A stretch of 64,000 bases of DNA from Sialis fuliginosa. Taxonomy: Eukaryota > Arthropoda > Insecta > Megaloptera > Sialidae. How positions within the stretch are numbered: position 1 is the stretch's first letter; each line of letters starts with the position of its first letter. The position numbers and the translations under genes were made by a program. The stretch is from positions 1,472,001 to 1,536,000 of the forward strand of contig OY540818.1 in NCBI GenBank assembly GCA_961205875.1, given 5' to 3'. This document shows, one piece after another, positions 45,361 to 57,275 of this stretch. The notes below the pieces were generated by a model. That model was not told the DNA's origin and ran no database searches. It was given only the letters and a program-made list of their open reading frames with translations.

Positions 45361-47560
45361 TGTTGTTGAAATAATTGAAATCGGTAAAAAAAAAATATTT
45401 GCCATCGCTAAACTGTTATTATATTATTATCTAGTTATAACACAAAATGTATTGATTAATTTTAGTTGATTGGGCTGGGGGTAATAAATTGTTTTTTGAC
45501 GTTTTAAGGATTTTATTATTTGAAATAATTCAAATCGGTAAACAAAATTATTGTCCACCGCTGTACTGTAAGTTCTTTTATAATCATATTAGGAGGACAT
45601 AGTGAATCAATTATGAGGACATTTCAGTTGATTGGGCTAGGGGTAATAAATTGTTTTGGACGTTTTAAGGATTTTTTTTATTTGAAATAATTGAAAATGG
45701 TTAAAAAATAATTATTGGCCATCACCTTACTGATTTTTCTATTATAATATTATTATCTAGATATAAAACAACATGTATGGATACATTTTAGTTGATTGGG
45801 CTGGGGGTAATAAATTGTTTTGGACGTTTTAAGGATTTTTTCTTGTTGAAATAATTGAAATTGGTAAAAAAAATTACTGGCCACCACCAAACTGTTATTT
45901 CCATTATAATATCATTATCTAGATATAAAACAACATTTATGGATACATTTTAGTTGATTGGGCTGGGGGTAATAAATTTTGTTGGGTGTTTTAAGGATTT
46001 ATTTTATTTGAAATAATTGAAATCGGTAAAAAAAATTATTGGCCACCGCTATACATAAGTTCTTTTATAATCATATTACGAGGACATAGTGAATAATTTC
46101 TGAGGACATTTCAGTTGATTGGGCTAGGGGTAATAATTTGTTTTGGACGTTTTAAGGATTTTTTTATTTGAAATAATTGAAAATGGTTAAAAAAATACTT
46201 ACTGGCCATCAAGATACTGATTTTTCTATTATAATATTATTATCTAGGTACAAAAAAACATGCATGGATACATTTTAGTTGATTGGGCTAGGGGTAATAC
46301 ATTGTTTTGGACGTTTTAAGTATTTTTTTTATTTGAAATAATTGAAATCGGAAAAAAAATTACTGCCCATTACCAAACTGTTATTACTATTATAATATTA
46401 TAATCTAGATATAAAACAACATGTATGGATACAATTGAGTTGATTGGGCTGGGGGTAATAAATTGTGTTGGACGTTTTAAGGATTTTTTTTTAGTTGAAA
46501 TAATTAAAATCGGTAAAAAAAATTATTGGCCATCGCTTAACTGTTATTTCTGTTATTATATTATTATCTAGGTATGAAACAACATGCATGGATACAGTTT
46601 AGTTGACTGGGCTGGGGGTAACAAATAATGTGGACGTTTTAATTACTTTTTTTTAGATTACATAATTTAAATCGGTAAAAAAAAATTATTGGCCAATGCT
46701 ATACTGTACGTTCTTTTACACACATATAAGGAAGACATAGTAAATCATTTCTAAACACATTTCAGTTGATTGGACTGGGGATTATAAATTGTTTTGGACG
46801 TTTTAAGATTTTTTTAGTTGAAATAACTAAAATCGGTAAAAAAAAATTATTGGCCATCGCTAAACTGTTATTTCTATTATAATAATATTTTTTAGATATA
46901 CATCAACATGTATGGATACAATTTTGTTGATTGGGCTGGGGGTAATAAATTGTTTTAGACGTTTAAAGGATTTTTTTTATTTCAAATAATTGCAATCTTA
47001 AAAAAAATTATTGGCCATCACTAAAATATTATTTCTAATATAATTTTATTATAATATAAAATAAATTGTATTAGAAGTTTTAAAGATTTTTATTTTTATT
47101 TGAAATGATTAAAATCGGTAGAATAAATTATTCTATTATAATAATAATATTATAATAGAAATAACCGTTTAGCGATGGCCAATAATTTATTCTACCGATT
47201 TTAAGGTATTTATATATTATATATATTATAAGGTATTATATTTTAGGTATAAAACAACATGTATGGATACATTTTAGTTGATTGGGCTGGGGTAATAATT
47301 TGTTTTAGACGTATTAAAGATTTTTTATATTTCAAATAATTTAAATCTGTAAAAAAAATTATTGGCAATGGCTAATCTGTTATTTCTATTATAATATTAT
47401 TATCTAGGTTTAAAACAACATGTATGGATACATTTTAGTTGATTGGGCTGGGGTAATAAATTGTTTTAGACGTTTTAATTTTTTTTTTAGTTGAAATAAT
47501 TTATATCGGTAAAAAAAATTTTTTTTAGGATAACGGTTTTTCAAATTATGAAAAAACCTG
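45361..47560 (-). repeat. ~160-bp tandem array, right arm (inverted)
   Basis: GATTGGGCTGGGGGTAATAA recurs about every 160 bp. Some monomers (about 45560, 46060, 46710) carry a distinct variant, TTCTTTTATAATCATATTA plus GAGGACATAGT, which also occurs once in the left arm near 45050. Confidence 0.8.
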
Positions 47561-47984
47561 TAGGAATTCAGCGACAAAAGAAGTTTGGGAACCACTGTTC
47601 TAGATAGTTGATATATTAAATTTATTATATAGTTATTATTTAACGCTTTCTAATGATTTTTGTCTTAAAAGTAAATATTTTGGTTTAAGGGTTGAAAAAT
47701 TTTTTTTTTTTAATTTTTCTTGGTTTCGTTCAAGAGTAAAAAAAAAGTAATAAGAAATGACATAGGTTTCATTCTGAACGCATAAAATTAACACACGAAA
47801 CACTATGGCTGGTGTAGCTTACGGACGAATCTAGATCACACGGCTGTAACTCGATACCGGAAATGGTAATAAAATATATTTATTGGTAATAAATCAGTAA
47901 AAAAAAAGTAAGAAAAACCCCAAGTACTTTTTTGATTGGGCTGATTTGGCTGGTGCAACTTCCAGGACATGAATAAATTATTTA

Positions 47985-48410
47985 TTCATCGAGTAAACTT
48001 ATCTGCCTTTTATAATACCGGCCCTAAAGAGTTAAAAAAAAGTATCTTATCTAAGTACCTTAAATTAATATTTCGAAATATTACATTAAATCACATGTTA
48101 AATTGGTGCAATATTTGGAATTCTAGATTCAAAGTAGTTTTAGGGATTTCCCAAAGAAAAAACTACATTTAGTTACTTTAAATGAATATTTCGAAATCTT
48201 CAAATATTACATAAAATTCCAGGTTAATACATTCCCGTAATTTATATCAAATTAACCTGGAATTTAATGTAATATTTCGAAATATTCATTTAAATAAGCT
48301 ATTCCTGTGAATATTTTGAAATTTAGATTCAACATAAAAGAAATTATCTACTTTTAATTAATAATTCAAAATTTTACATTAAATTTCAGGTTCATCCTTA
48401 ATATACAGAG
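47985..48410. repeat. Outer arm-like repeat (inverted copy of 36130-36545)
   Basis: TTTTATAATACCGGCC, then two to three units with AATGAATATTTCGAAAT and ATTCCAGGTTAAT. A small internal palindrome, AAATTCCAGGTTAAT against ATTAACCTGGAATTT, lies near 48220-48265. Confidence 0.5.
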
Positions 48411-49700
48411 TGATTTACAACCAGTGTAAAAAAATTTAACAGTAGATCGAGGATGTAATTTTAAGCAAAAAACCTTAAGTGAACCTATGTCCGGAAATTC
48501 TTCCTGAGGGAGCTACAGTCTTTTACCCAAAGATAGTGTTTATTTAATATCTAGAGAGCCCATTTTGCTACAGTTGTGAAATTTGATACCGGGATTGGTA
48601 TTACTGAGTATTATCGACTTCCAGTATCAAAAAATCATAATTTAGACCTGGGCTGTGTGGAGCCAGTAGGCCCACCGATTTTCATCAAGTATTTTTTTGT
48701 TCTTTAATTTTTTCCTGATTTGGGTACTTGCAGAAGATAATATGTATGACACAAAATACATAAAAATATACTTTGTTCATTTATCATAAGAACAACCGTT
48801 TTCGAGAAATATCGAAAAAATAAAGTACTGCTGAATTTTACTGAATACGGATGCTTCAAATTATACAAAATATGTTTATATTATTGTTCTATAATTATAA
48901 ATAAGATTAAAAGTTAATATAAATATACCTCCTAATACTTGTCATCATAGACTTATAGCTAGTCGTATTACTGTTACATGTACTTTACTAAAATGACTAA
49001 AAAACAAAACTATAAATGACTATTTGTGCAATTTTGAAGGTATAGTTGTTATTTTAAATGAAATAGTTACTATATAGTTGATTTTTTTTCTGTAAAATAG
49101 TTGGCAAATAGTTTTTTTTAATCAAAATAGTTGTGAAATAGTTACAAATTTTTTTTCGATTTAATCAATATAAAACTACAAAATTTTTAACGTTGAATAA
49201 AAAAAAGGCAAATAGTTGGAAAGGTAAAATAGTTGCAAATAGTTGATTTCAAATTGGGTTCAATCAAACCAGTTTTCTGAAATCAATGGAGATATGTAAT
49301 AAAAATTACAATAGTTACATTTTCCGCAATAGTTGAAAAACTATTTTTCCAATCTCTATATATTTATAATAACTTTTTATCTTATTTTTAATTATAGAAC
49401 AAGAATATAAACATATTTTGTTTCATTTGATGCATCCGTATTAAGTAAAATTTTGCAGTACTTTATTTTTTCGATATTTCTCGGAAACGGTTGATCTTAT
49501 GATAAATGAACAAAGTATATTTTTGTGTATTTTGTATCATATAATCTTCTGCAAGTACCCAATTCAGGCAAAAATTAAAGAACAAAAAAATAGTTGATAA
49601 AAATCGGTGGGCCTACTGGCCCCATACACTCCTGGTCTGAATTATGATTGTTTGATATTAGAAATCGATAATACTTATTTAATACTAAACCTTTACAAAA
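48411..49700. mobile_element. Inverted-repeat element with an ATAGTTG-rich centre
   Basis: Arms 48595-48930 and 49370-49690 are inverted (AGTATTATCGACTTCCAGTA, GAGCCAGTAGGCCCACCGAT, GTACTTGCAGAAGATAATAT). The family is also present inside the 12-kb foldback (18481-18720). The centre, 49040-49345, holds about a dozen AATAGTTG motifs. No gene. Confidence 0.75.
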
Positions 49701-49704
49701 TTAC

Positions 49705-50308
49705 AAATTGAGAAAAACGTTTCATACAAAAGTTACTTGGTTTCAAGGGGGCCAAACAATGGTGACCTTGCGGTTGACCTTCAACCATTTTCAAGGTCAA
49801 ATCAAGGTCAACTTTCATTTTTTAAATAAAAACCTATATTTTTTCTTAAAAATGCTCTTCTCTCGATGGAGGGCGCTGTAAGATTAATCAACGAACTCAA
49901 ATATCTGAAAAAAGTTGCACAATGTGAGTCCCCTTGCCTCTCACATTAAAAAAGCACCCTAAAGGAAACATACAACTACTACGTCCACGCCGTTGTTTCT
50001 GGGTAATGTTAAAAGTAGTTTGAGCTATTAGGTGCAACTTTTTTTCAGACATTTGAGTTCGTTGATTAATCTTACAGCGCCCTCCATCGAGCGAAGAGAG
50101 CATTTTTAAGAAAAAAATTTCCTACTAAAGATACTAATTTTTTCACGTAGAATACGAATATGCAATAAAAAATATAGTTTTTTATTTAAAAAATCAAAGT
50201 TGACCTTGATTTGACCTTTAAATTGGTTTGAAGGTCAACCGCAAGGTCACCATTGTTTGGCCCCCTTGAAACCAAGCAACTTTTGTTTGAAACATTTTTC
50301 TCAATTTC
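49705..50308. mobile_element. 600-bp foldback element with FTZ-F1-like sites
   Basis: The arms (ACTTGGTTTCAAGGGGGCCA, AACAATGGTGACCTTGCGG, TTTCAAGGTCAAATCAAGG, CTCGATGGAGGGCGCTGTAA) mirror each other across a ~110-bp loop. The loop holds the 40-bp hairpin module with reversed loop (about 49922-49960) and CGTCCACGCCGTTGTTTC. Frame 49897-50103 is a shadow. Confidence 0.8.
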
Positions 50309-51501
50309 GCTTACTTTTCGAGATATTTGACTGCGTTGATTAAAATGACTCATATAATATAACTAGTATAATATAAAAAAATTCACTCCGGGATTATATT
50401 AGGTTGACTTTATATTCGTAATCAGCGACCTCGAAAACACTCATATGTATATTAAGTTTCGCTGAAATCAAACAATATCTTCACATTTTGTCCAGCTTTT
50501 CGGGATTTGGCAACAGTGTGCAGCGAGCGGATAAACAAATGTTTTTTTTTTAAATTTTTTCAAAATATAGATTGTAGGAAATTTTGTAGCGTTTAACTTT
50601 TATTTGAAACTTTTTTTTGTATAATACTTATGTAAAGTAAAAATAGACTCTGTTTACTTTATTATCACTTTATTAAACTCACTTCTTACATTTACTCATA
50701 ATTCAACGTCTTAAACATGCTAGCGTCCTTACGTCTTTTCGTCTTGCGTCTTCTGTTTCTTCTTCTTACCTCTTCTTTCTCTTCTCCTTAAACTCTTCTT
50801 ACGCGGTCTATTTAAGTTTTTATCTTTGTATATTTTTGGAGTTTACACTTATTTAGACCGCTATTTAGCAAAAATTAGAAAATCTTAATAATTTTGCAAT
50901 TGAACCATGGTTAACTCCTGTCACGGACATGCAAAATCGGAGCAAAATTAGGGTATTAATCCATATCACTTTTGTAACATATCCTGTAAGTATTAAAACT
51001 ACGCAAAAATAACCTGTTTTGGCCTCCACAGCCTGGACTACAAGTGAAAAACTGTAAAAATATTTGTAAATATATTTGTTGAAATAATCAATCCATGGCA
51101 ATTTTTCTTTTCATGTTACTTTAGACTTGTAAAATGCATTCTTTTGTGTTTTTTTAAACATTGTGGGCAAACGGTTATACTTACAACTTCGAATCAAGAG
51201 ATTAAATTTGCAGAGAATAAAATCACCTATAAAATGCATTATATTGTTTTATTCTACGTTCGATAGTTTTTATAATACGTAATACCAAAAAAAGGCAAAT
51301 AATTACAAAAAAATCTCTTGATGTAGCTCCTATAGTTATAGTATATAGTATAGGAGCCAGCTGCAAAATCGGTGTAGATTTAACAACCGTCTGCCGTTAT
51401 GGTTTTTTGAAGTACTCACTTAGACAAAGCTCGGACGATGAGTCCGGTTCACCAGCTTGTAGGGATTTAATAGATAGGGCCCACGAAAAATACGCACAAA
51501 A
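50309..51501. other. AT-rich stretch, no gene; CT-rich tract at 50690-50815
   Basis: 50690-50815 is a pyrimidine-rich tract of CTTCTT and CGTCTT runs. 51020-51110 contains a frame (to 50865, minus) without recognisable features. A hammerhead-like CGATGAGTCC near 51438 is discussed under rejected items. Confidence 0.4.
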
Positions 51502-52646
51502 AAATCACGTAACAACCGTTTGAATGAGACGGTTGCTTATAGTAGACCCCAATTAAAGATGTTTTGGATATACGGCAGAAATTTTTGCGTAGGGGTTTAA
51601 TTACAGGGGCCTCTCAAAATTTCGACCCAAAAAAATCAGATAACAACCGGACCAGACCTGGTGCAAAATGTTTATTTGGACGTATACTTCGGTGCTATAA
51701 GGCCTACAAATGGCCAGAATTGGGCCCCAATCTTAAAAATGCTGTAAAATCTAAAATACCGAATGAAAATTTCTGCCGCGCGGTGTATGCCTTCGTTATG
51801 AACTATAAAATAGATATATACCCATGGCAGAAGTTTTTATTCATGCAATTCCCCCTCCCAGCTCCCCCAAAAGGTAAATTTGGATTAGTAATAAAATGCA
51901 CTAAAAAAATCATAACAAATAGGCCTATAGAGGCTTATAAACTTATAAAATGATAATATATTATTGTATGTAATGTTAGACACCCCCGTGCCCCCCCCCC
52001 TTTCACCCTCAAGAGAAAATTTGGGTTAGTAATAAAATTTGCTAAAAAATCATTACAATTAGGTCTATAATGGCTTATGAACTTTTAAAATGATAATATA
52101 TTATTGTATGAGGGGGGGCACGTGGGGTGTCTAACATTACATACAATAATATATTACCATTTTATGTTTATAAGCCTTTATAGGCCTATTTGTTATGATT
52201 TTTTTGCTGCATTTTATTACTAATCCAAATTTACCTTTTGGGGGAGCTGGGAGGGGGAATTGCATGAATAAAAACTTCTGCCATGGGTATATATCTATTT
52301 TATAGTTCATAACAAAGGCATATACCGCGCGGCAGAAATTTTCATTCGATATTTTAAATTTTACAGCATTTTTAAGATTGGGGCCCAATTCTGGCCATTT
52401 GTAGGCCTTATAGCACCGAAGTCCCTACATAAAAAATTCTGCCATTATGTTTTTATGTAAGTATACGTCCAAATAAACATTTTGCACCAGGTCTGGTCCG
52501 GTTGTTATCTGATTTTTTTGGGTCGAAATTTTGAGAGGCCCCTGTAATTAAATCCCTACGCAAAAATTTCTGCCGTATATCCAAAACATCTTTAATTGGG
52601 GTCTACTATAAGCAACCGTCTCATTCAAACGGTTGTTACGTGATTT
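51502..52646. mobile_element. 1.15-kb near-palindromic foldback element
   Basis: AATCACGTAACAACCGTTTG at 51503 is mirrored at 52627-52646. Arms run to about 51999 and from about 52112. The right arm has a ~40-bp insertion (about 52425-52465). Both arms keep an open frame: 129 residues at 51564-51953 and 83 residues at 52388-52137, sharing NFCRAVYAFVMNYKIDIYPW and QFPLPAPPKGKFGLVIKC. The frame is unrecognised and lacks a conserved domain I know. CCCGTGCCCCCCCCCC and its mirror flank the loop. Confidence 0.8.
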
Positions 52647-52911
52647 TATATTTAAGATTAATTTTTGTCTGGGAAGAAAACGCCCTATTATAGAAAACGA
52701 TCTTTCAACCGGATACGGATGTATACCTACGTCGATTTTTGAATTTTTCGAATTACTCTGAAACAGTGCGAAATAGAGAAAAACTGGTAAAATTAAAAAT
52801 TGTAGGTAATATCAATACCTATAATTTATGTTCTATTCATTTTTTCGTAAAAACGAACTTTTGAAAAAAAAATTATTATAATTCAAATATGTAGATTATA
52901 ACAGAGGAGAA

Positions 52912-53270
52912 ATATCTGCCCTGAGTGTCATGGTACTTTCTTATACGTATTACAGAGATTGAACAGTGCGTGTGTTTGTCATAGGTAACATGGGACTTTC
53001 TTATACGTAATACTGAGAGTGAACAGTGTAGGTGAATCTAAATAATTACATAAAACAATTCTTTCTGGCTAAATCATAAATGTTGGAAAAAAATATATGG
53101 GGAATATATTATAGATAATAACATACTCGACATTTTTTATCCAAATCATTTTTTTCTTATTTCCAAAATAATTCGAAAAATCAAAAATTTACAAGAGTAA
53201 ACATCCGTTTCCTGTTTAGTGATCGTTTTAAAAATAAGATGGTTGTCTTCCCAGACGTCAATCTATCCTA
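52912..53270 (+). repeat. Direct repeat, uninterrupted copy
   Basis: Landmarks are ATCTGCCCTGAGTGTCATGG, ACAGTGCGTGTGTTTGTCAT, TTCTTTCTGGCTAAATCATA, ACTCGACATTTTTTATCC and AGAGTAAACATCCGTTTCC. It serves as the empty-site reference for the interrupted copy that starts at 53349. Confidence 0.75.
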
Positions 53271-53551
53271 AATATAAAATTTCACCCTTCGATCACCAGT
53301 CGTTTTGGAGCTAGTAATTTTATTACTTTCTTACACCTTGTATATGAAATATTTCTGCCATGAGTGTCATGGGACTTTCGTATTACAGAAAATAAACAGT
53401 GCGTGTGTTTGCCATAGGTACCATGGGACTTTCTTATACGTAATACTGAGAGTGAACAGTGTAGGTGAGTCTAAATAATTACATAAAAAAATTCTTTCTG
53501 GCTAAATCATAAATGTTGGAAAAAATGTATGGGGAATAAATTATAGATAAC

Positions 53552-54506
53552 TAGCTGCTACCCGCGACTTCGCTCGCGTGGATTTCGAAACCCTTCATAT
53601 GTGACAGGGGGTAAAATATTAAATTTATCTTATTTTTAGTTTTCTTTAATTATACAAAATCGTAAATGTGTCGGCTCCTATGCGAGATAGAGGGGTTTTT
53701 CCGCCCTAAAACCCCCGCCCCCGTGGTATTTTTCCCGCTGGATCGAATAAAACCACTTACAACCCTTCATATGTAACGGGGGGTAAAATAATAATTACTA
53801 AAAAAAATTAAAAATTTTCCTCTCCCTTGCAATTCCTTAGGGGTTGAATTTTCGAGATACGAAATAGCCTCAATCCGTCCTCGGGATGTAAGCCATCTCA
53901 CTGCCAAATTTCATCAAAATCGGTAAAGCAGTTTAGTCGTGAACAGGTAACAAATAGACAGACTGAGAGATACACTTTCGCATTTATAATATAAGTCGCG
54001 ACTCCTATGTAAGATAAGGGGTTGTTTTGTCCCCCTAATAATCCCTCTTCCGTAGTATTTTTGCCCGCCAGATCGAATGTAATCAATTACAACTCTTCAT
54101 ATGTGACAGGGGGTAAAATATTAAATTTTTCTTATTTTTAGTTTTCTTTCATTATACAAAATCGTAAATATCTCGGCTCCTATGCGAGATAGAGGGTTGT
54201 TTTGCCCCCTAAAACCTACGCCCCCGTGGTATTTTTCCCGCCGGATCGAATAAAACCACTTACAACCCTTCATATGTATCGGGGGGTAAAATAATAATTA
54301 CTAAAAAAAATTAAAAAATTTCCACCCCCTTGCAATTTCTTAGGGGTTGAATTTTTAAGATACGAAATAGCCTATGTCCGTCCTCGGGATGCAAGCTATC
54401 TCACTGCCAAATTTCATCAAAATCGGTAAAGCGGTTTAGCCGTGAAAAGGTAACAAACAGAAAACAGACAGACAAACACACTTTCGCATTTATAATATTA
54501 GTATGG
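53552..54506 (+). mobile_element. Two tandem retroposon 3' segments
   Basis: Both segments contain CTTCATATGTGACAGGGGGT, CCCGC-GGATCGAATAAAACC, GAGATACGAAATAGCCT, CACTGCCAAATTTCATCAAA and ATCGGTAAAGC-GTTTAG-CGTGAA, and end in ACTTTCGCATTTATAATA. The conserved tail suggests a family of non-LTR elements or SINEs; no reverse transcriptase is present. The 62-residue minus-strand frame is a shadow. Confidence 0.7.
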
Positions 54507-55648
54507 ATATCGTAAAATGTCCAAATATTACTTTACTTAATATTTTATTAACTAATTAAAATTTGAACAATAAAACTTAAATTTTTCGAAAAATTGTTCA
54601 TTCAAAGAATTTTGATTTAAAAAATTGTGATTCGAAAAATTGTGTTTCGAAAAATTTACACCAAACCTAATAATTAATTTCGATATTTTACCTTTCATAG
54701 AAGTGAAATGTTTCTTCATATTTAAATTTTCAATCAATATAGGCATTTCAAAATATTTAATTGTTAATATGTGTCAAAAATCATTTAATTGTTCGACAAA
54801 ATATTTTAAAGAGACATAATCATAGTAACCTAAATTAATAAAATAAAATATTGAAACCGTAAATTATAAAATTCCGTATTCCATGGCTAGGTACTATGTT
54901 TTTATATACCTAAATTATAACATACCTGGTTAAATTATTTCTATATCGTCCCCTCCAAGGCAAAGTATCGTAAGATACACTTTTTGCGAAATTGAGTTAT
55001 CGATTCTAAAAATCTCATATATAAGCGACAAAATTCTCTTTTCCGCTAAAAAATCTGTTAAAACTTTTATCGTATTCCTCCAGACAATGTATTCTAAGCA
55101 CCGATATCTGTTTATGAAATATCGTAACCAACAATAATATAGTATCGTAACCAGTGACGTAGCTAGCCCTGAGTGGATCCTGACTGGCCTATATGGTAGG
55201 TACTTTCCCGCGACGGAATAATATAGTGCTGTGACGGAGTGCTTTCTTATTTATTCATTAGAGCTGGGCTTTTATCAATTTTAATTTTATTAATTTTAAG
55301 ATATTTTAGAAAAATCGTACCTGTTAAAACTTTATTGCACAAACTAAATATGGTTTCTCTATGAGGTTTTTTCAATATATTTTTTACCCTCAATAACTCA
55401 ATTTGGTTGATATTGAAGTATGATGTAGAACAGTGCTTCCTAAACTTTTCCTACGACAGAACACTTCACAAATCCTGAAATTTTAATGGAACGTCTTGGT
55501 TATTTTGTAAGTAATATATAAAATAAGGAAAAAAGTAAATTTAAATCAGTCAAGCATGTTTGAACTTCTCGCAGCATTTAAAAACATTGAATATTAACTT
55601 TGATATTTTTTACGCAAACTGATAAGACATACGTTATATATCGTAGTA
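54507..55648. other. AT-rich segment of the insertion, no gene
   Basis: It contains CCAGTGACGTAGCTAG near 55155 and a relic hAT-like end ACAGTGCTTCCTAAACTT near 55432. No credible coding. Confidence 0.45.
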
Positions 55649-55937
55649 CAGGTATTCCTCGACTTACAACCGAGATAGGTTTCTAAACATCGATCGTAAA
55701 TAGAATAAGTTGTAAGTTAACACGTACAATATGTACATATTTTTGCTTTGGACGTTTTCCTTGATGTGAAGCGAATCGCATTTTCTATACATAACAAACA
55801 GTTGCGGGTTCCCAAAAATATCTACATAAATAATAATAAATTACATTTTTGGGAAATTCCCGGAACTGTTTGTTTCATTTATGTAATATGTGCATGTAAG
55901 AAAGAGACAAAGACAATTATAAGTCGAGGATTACCTG
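55649..55937. mobile_element. 289-bp pogo/Tigger-like MITE
   Basis: The ends CAGGTATTCCTCGACTTACA and TATAAGTCGAGGATTACCTG are inverted and flanked by TA. The CCTCGACTTA terminus is typical of pogo/Tigger-type elements. The 86-residue frame at 55748-56008 runs across its right boundary and is a shadow. Confidence 0.7.
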
Positions 55938-56989
55938 TATATTTGTTTACGATGCGTTTTCAACTCTTGTCGTATGAAAATATATTGCATACTAAATACA
56001 TATTATGACATTTGTTTCTGATATGACAACGACAAAAAATTATTTTATGACTTCTGGTACATGTATTGTATTACATCATGTACTTACATGATTTGAACAT
56101 TTTATGAATATTAAAAATAATTTCATTTTTGGTTTTTCTGCTCGTGTCTTTCAAAAATTCATCAATGTGTCTATATAAATACATTATTAGCTCTTGTAGA
56201 TACTCGTACACCCTTTGTACAATTAATTAATTAATTACAATCAAATATAGGTCTTGTCAATTGAATGAAGCTTTCGTAACAATTTGCAATAAATCAACAT
56301 CTTGTTTTAATTTTGTAAATGTACATTTTAGGTTAAAGATGACAGATATACATTTTCAAACAACAATTAAAATAATATCATTTAAAATTACAATGTTAAT
56401 TTGAAATTATATAAATTCTTCTGATATTTATGATTACAAATAAATATAATAAAATACCTATAACTATGAAAGTAAAAATATTGATAATTCAATGACTTAA
56501 GATTTAAAAAATGTCATTATATACCTACTTAATTTTTATTTGTACCGGGAACACATATCTATCGCCGAATGTTGGTCGAATTGTGTCCGAATGCTGTAAT
56601 TGTTTGTCTTCAATTTTTTTGTCAAATTTATTTATGAAAATTTAAATTATTTATTACATTAGAGTTGTGCATATTTTTTCGTTCGTTATGTTCTTTATAT
56701 TTCTTTTTTGTTATATTTTATTGTTCACTTCAAAATTTTAAATGGCCACTGACATTTAAAATTTTTAAAAATAATCAATAAAATATAATGTATCCATAGT
56801 TACGACATTTGCAATTAATTTAGTAAATGCTTAAAGCGCATTATATGTAAACGTATTTTGTTTATTTTCTCCTCTTTAACATATCTTTTTCAAAAATCAG
56901 ACACGGGTTTATGGTTGTCAATTAACCAAAGTATTTGAAAAAAATTAAAAAAATCTAATATCGGTTTTCGTTTTGATACTTTTTTACAT
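55938..56989. other. AT-rich stretch, no gene seen
   Basis: No open frame, repeat or RNA gene that I can support. Confidence 0.45.
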
Positions 56990-57275
56990 CAAAACTTTTT
57001 TTTTCCTTTTTTTTTCTTTTTTTTTTAAATCTGAAATTTGAACCTTACATTATATCGCCCAAGGAATATAAAAAAAATAATAAAAAAATTCTAACTGTTT
57101 TTTTGAAAAATTGGGGGCCCCTTGTCACCCCATTTATAAACTTTTTCAAAAAAGGCCCACTAGTTGTTATTTTTTACCCCCAAGGAATGTATATACCAAA
57201 TTTCAAGTTTCTCCGATGAGTGGAAATGGTCAAAAAAATGATTATCAGTCAGTCAGGGCACTTCGTTATATATAG
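56990..57275 (+). mobile_element. Retroposon 3' tail
   Basis: T- and A-rich runs, GGGGGCCCCTTGTCACCCC, ATACCAAATTTCAAGTTTCT, CCGATGAGTGG and GTCAGTCAGGGCACTTCG form the usual order of an RTE-like 3' UTR. This is the right end of the insertion. Confidence 0.6.

Larger units (their letters stand above)
42565..47980. mobile_element. 5.4-kb foldback with ~160-bp monomers and inner hAT-like ends
   Basis: The outer arms (ATTTATTCATGTCCTGG, AGTTGCACCAGCCAAATCAG, GTGATCTAGATTCGTCCG) are mirrored at 47810-47980. Inside, CAGTGGTTCCCAAACTTC at 42946 and its mirror near 47580-47597 match the hAT-type terminal consensus CAGTGGTTCTCAAACTT. Within these, about 13 plus and about 13 minus monomers carry AGCCCAATCAACTAAAATGT and GTTTAGCGATGGCCAATAAT. 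The switch point is near 45360. TATTTATTCAT lies on both outer flanks but is offset by 10 bp, so a target duplication is unproven. All frames in the region are shadows. Confidence 0.8.
53552..57275 (+). mobile_element. 3.7-kb retroposon-like insertion with an 8-bp target duplication
   Basis: TAGATAAC flanks both sides (53544-53551 and 57276-57283). The insertion starts with CTGCTACCCGCGACTTCG and ends CAGGGCACTTCGTTATATAT. It contains two retroposon 3' segments (53552-53994, 53995-54506), a pogo/Tigger-like MITE and a separate 3' tail. It may be one long element with internal insertions, or several events that together filled one site. Confidence 0.65.

Noticed and set aside
8125-50515. Short inverted match GACTTGGCAACAGTG near 8130 and GATTTGGCAACAGTG near 50505
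   Set aside because: Only about 20 bases with no flanking homology; too short to separate from chance or an old repeat.
51425-51460. CGGACGATGAGTCCGG, reminiscent of a hammerhead CUGAUGAGUCC
   Set aside because: The conserved CUGAUGA is ACGATGA here, no GAAA segment follows, and the motif is simply a GGAC/GTCC hairpin.
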